Position numbers and translations under genes: made by a program
The notes under the pieces: model-generated
Told to the model about the DNA's origin: nothing
The model's input: the letters and a program-made list of their open reading frames with translations, nothing else
Database searches by the model: none
In this document: positions 63,316 to 64,000 of the stretch, piece after piece
Layout of the letters: each line of letters begins with the position of its first letter
Numbering within the stretch: position 1 is the stretch's first letter
From: Proliferodiscus dingleyae
Lineage: Eukaryota; Ascomycota; Leotiomycetes; Helotiales; Lachnaceae
Direction of reading: 5' to 3'
NCBI GenBank assembly: GCA_003988795.1
Contig: QYAK01000005.1
Coordinates: 800,014-864,013, forward strand
Length of the DNA stretch: 64,000 nt

Positions 63316-64000
63316 ATGTTTTCCACTCGCAACCGAACTCAGGTATCACCTTCTGTCACCGATGATGAGGCTCTGTCCCCTACAAGCCAGACCCACAGTG
63401 AACCTGCCAATGATGAGGAAGAGTTTGAATCGAGTGCAGAAGACAATGAGCCTTCTGCAAACATGCCCGCCCTGCTCAGCGAAGATCCATTCAGCAGCGA
63501 GGCCAGCCAGAAACTATTCAATTCGATCGGTACGTTCATCCCAACCCCAGAAGCAAGCCCCTAAGTTCCACTAACCTCTGCTCTCCTCTCTTCAGACCAG
63601 CTTCGAAAATGCGGCGCAGGCCAAGACCTCGACCTCCCACAGCTCGTGATCGTGGGCAAGCAGTCGGCCGGCAAGTCCTCGCTCCTCCAGCGCCTGACGG
63701 ACATCCCCTTCCCAGTCGGCAGCAGACTCTGCACCCAGTTCGCCCTGCGCATCGTGTCCCGGCGCACGGCACCGGGCAGCAGGGACCGCGCACACGCGTC
63801 CATCGAACCCGGAGACGTCAACCCCTTTGCCATCCGCGAGCACGATCGCCACATCAGCGACTTCGGCGGCGAGATCTCCCCCTTCAACGCCGAGACGTTC
63901 CAGAGCCTCATCGAAGAAGTACGTTAGTTCCTTTCTCAGCTCCTCTAATCTATTCCCCCCCCCCACCCCTCCCCCCCCCCCCCCCCCCCCACCACCACAC
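63316..64000 (+). CDS. Dynamin-family GTPase, 5' part only (cut by window end)
   Basis: Exon 1 63316-63529, a 66-nt intron, exon 2 63596-63918, then a GTACGT donor; the rest lies beyond the window. The N-terminus is acidic and Ser-rich (DDEALSPTSQ ... NDEEEFESSAEDNE). The GTPase domain begins with DQLRKCGAGQDLDLPQLVIV, the P-loop GKQSAGKSSLL (G1), the switch-I region PFPVGSRLCTQF with the T of R-x-x-T replaced by the common C-T pair, and continues to ISDFGGEISPFNAETFQ. The type resembles fungal Mx/dynamin-like proteins rather than Dnm1 or Vps1. The visible intron contains long C runs. Confidence 0.85.
63955..63990. repeat. Poly-C tract
   Basis: Ten C, an A, four C, a T and then about twenty C, followed by ACCACCACAC, inside intron 2 of the dynamin-like gene. 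Such runs are prone to sequencing error. Confidence 0.8.

Overview
This window reads as nuclear DNA of a filamentous ascomycete (Pezizomycotina, possibly Leotiomycetes; the class is a guess). The evidence is short GT-AG introns (about 45-170 nt) with CTRAY-like branch points, fungal gene families (GH76 Dfg5/Dcw1-type and GH17 GPI-anchored wall enzymes, asco-laccase, UncA-type kinesin-3, OMA1, alkaline ceramidase, Mbf1, Cdt1, fungal APH kinase), CA-rich start contexts and independent genes on both strands. No operon, prophage, CRISPR array, rRNA gene or convincing tRNA was seen.

Layout. 0-9 kb: a six-finger C2H2 protein (minus), a 70-residue Cys/His protein (plus), and a divergent pair made of a MAPR/cytochrome-b5-like heme protein (minus) and a mitochondrial TPR protein resembling Mgr3 (plus). 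9-14.6 kb: mostly empty, with a small one-TM protein and a broken small zinc-ribbon gene found only by splicing (13491-13945, minus). 14.6-24.9 kb: KpsF/GutQ-like SIS isomerase with a leader uORF, a small secreted protein, a WW-domain protein, cytochrome b5 and a tautomerase sharing a divergent promoter with a CCAAT cluster, an APH-family kinase broken by one TAG, and a SAM methyltransferase. 26.8-34 kb: a 1003-residue orphan with a Cys/His cluster, an 8-exon alkaline ceramidase and an OMA1-like protease. 34.8-44 kb: a 1616-residue kinesin-3, a 110-residue orphan and a 12-exon laccase. 44-48.7 kb: a gene-poor stretch. 48.7-54.5 kb: F-box-like protein and Cdt1 (divergent), Mbf1 and a DUF1365 protein (divergent). 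55.4-60.8 kb: GPI-anchored GH76 and GH17 enzymes, both minus. 63.3 kb to the end: the first exons of a dynamin-family GTPase, cut by the window edge.

The genes do not form one pathway or an obvious metabolite cluster. Loose themes are cell-wall remodelling (GH76, GH17), mitochondrial quality control (OMA1, Mgr3-like), heme proteins (MAPR, cytochrome b5), membrane traffic and lipids (kinesin-3, dynamin, ceramidase) and replication licensing (Cdt1). The observations most worth checking are the duplicated three-finger cassette with introns at identical positions, the two genes cut by single stop codons at conserved motifs, the CCAAT and CACGTG clusters, and two 16-nt microexons.

Exon models were built by hand from splice consensus and reading-frame continuity. 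Where I give exon sums they close exactly in frame. Family names come from recognition of motifs, not from a database search.
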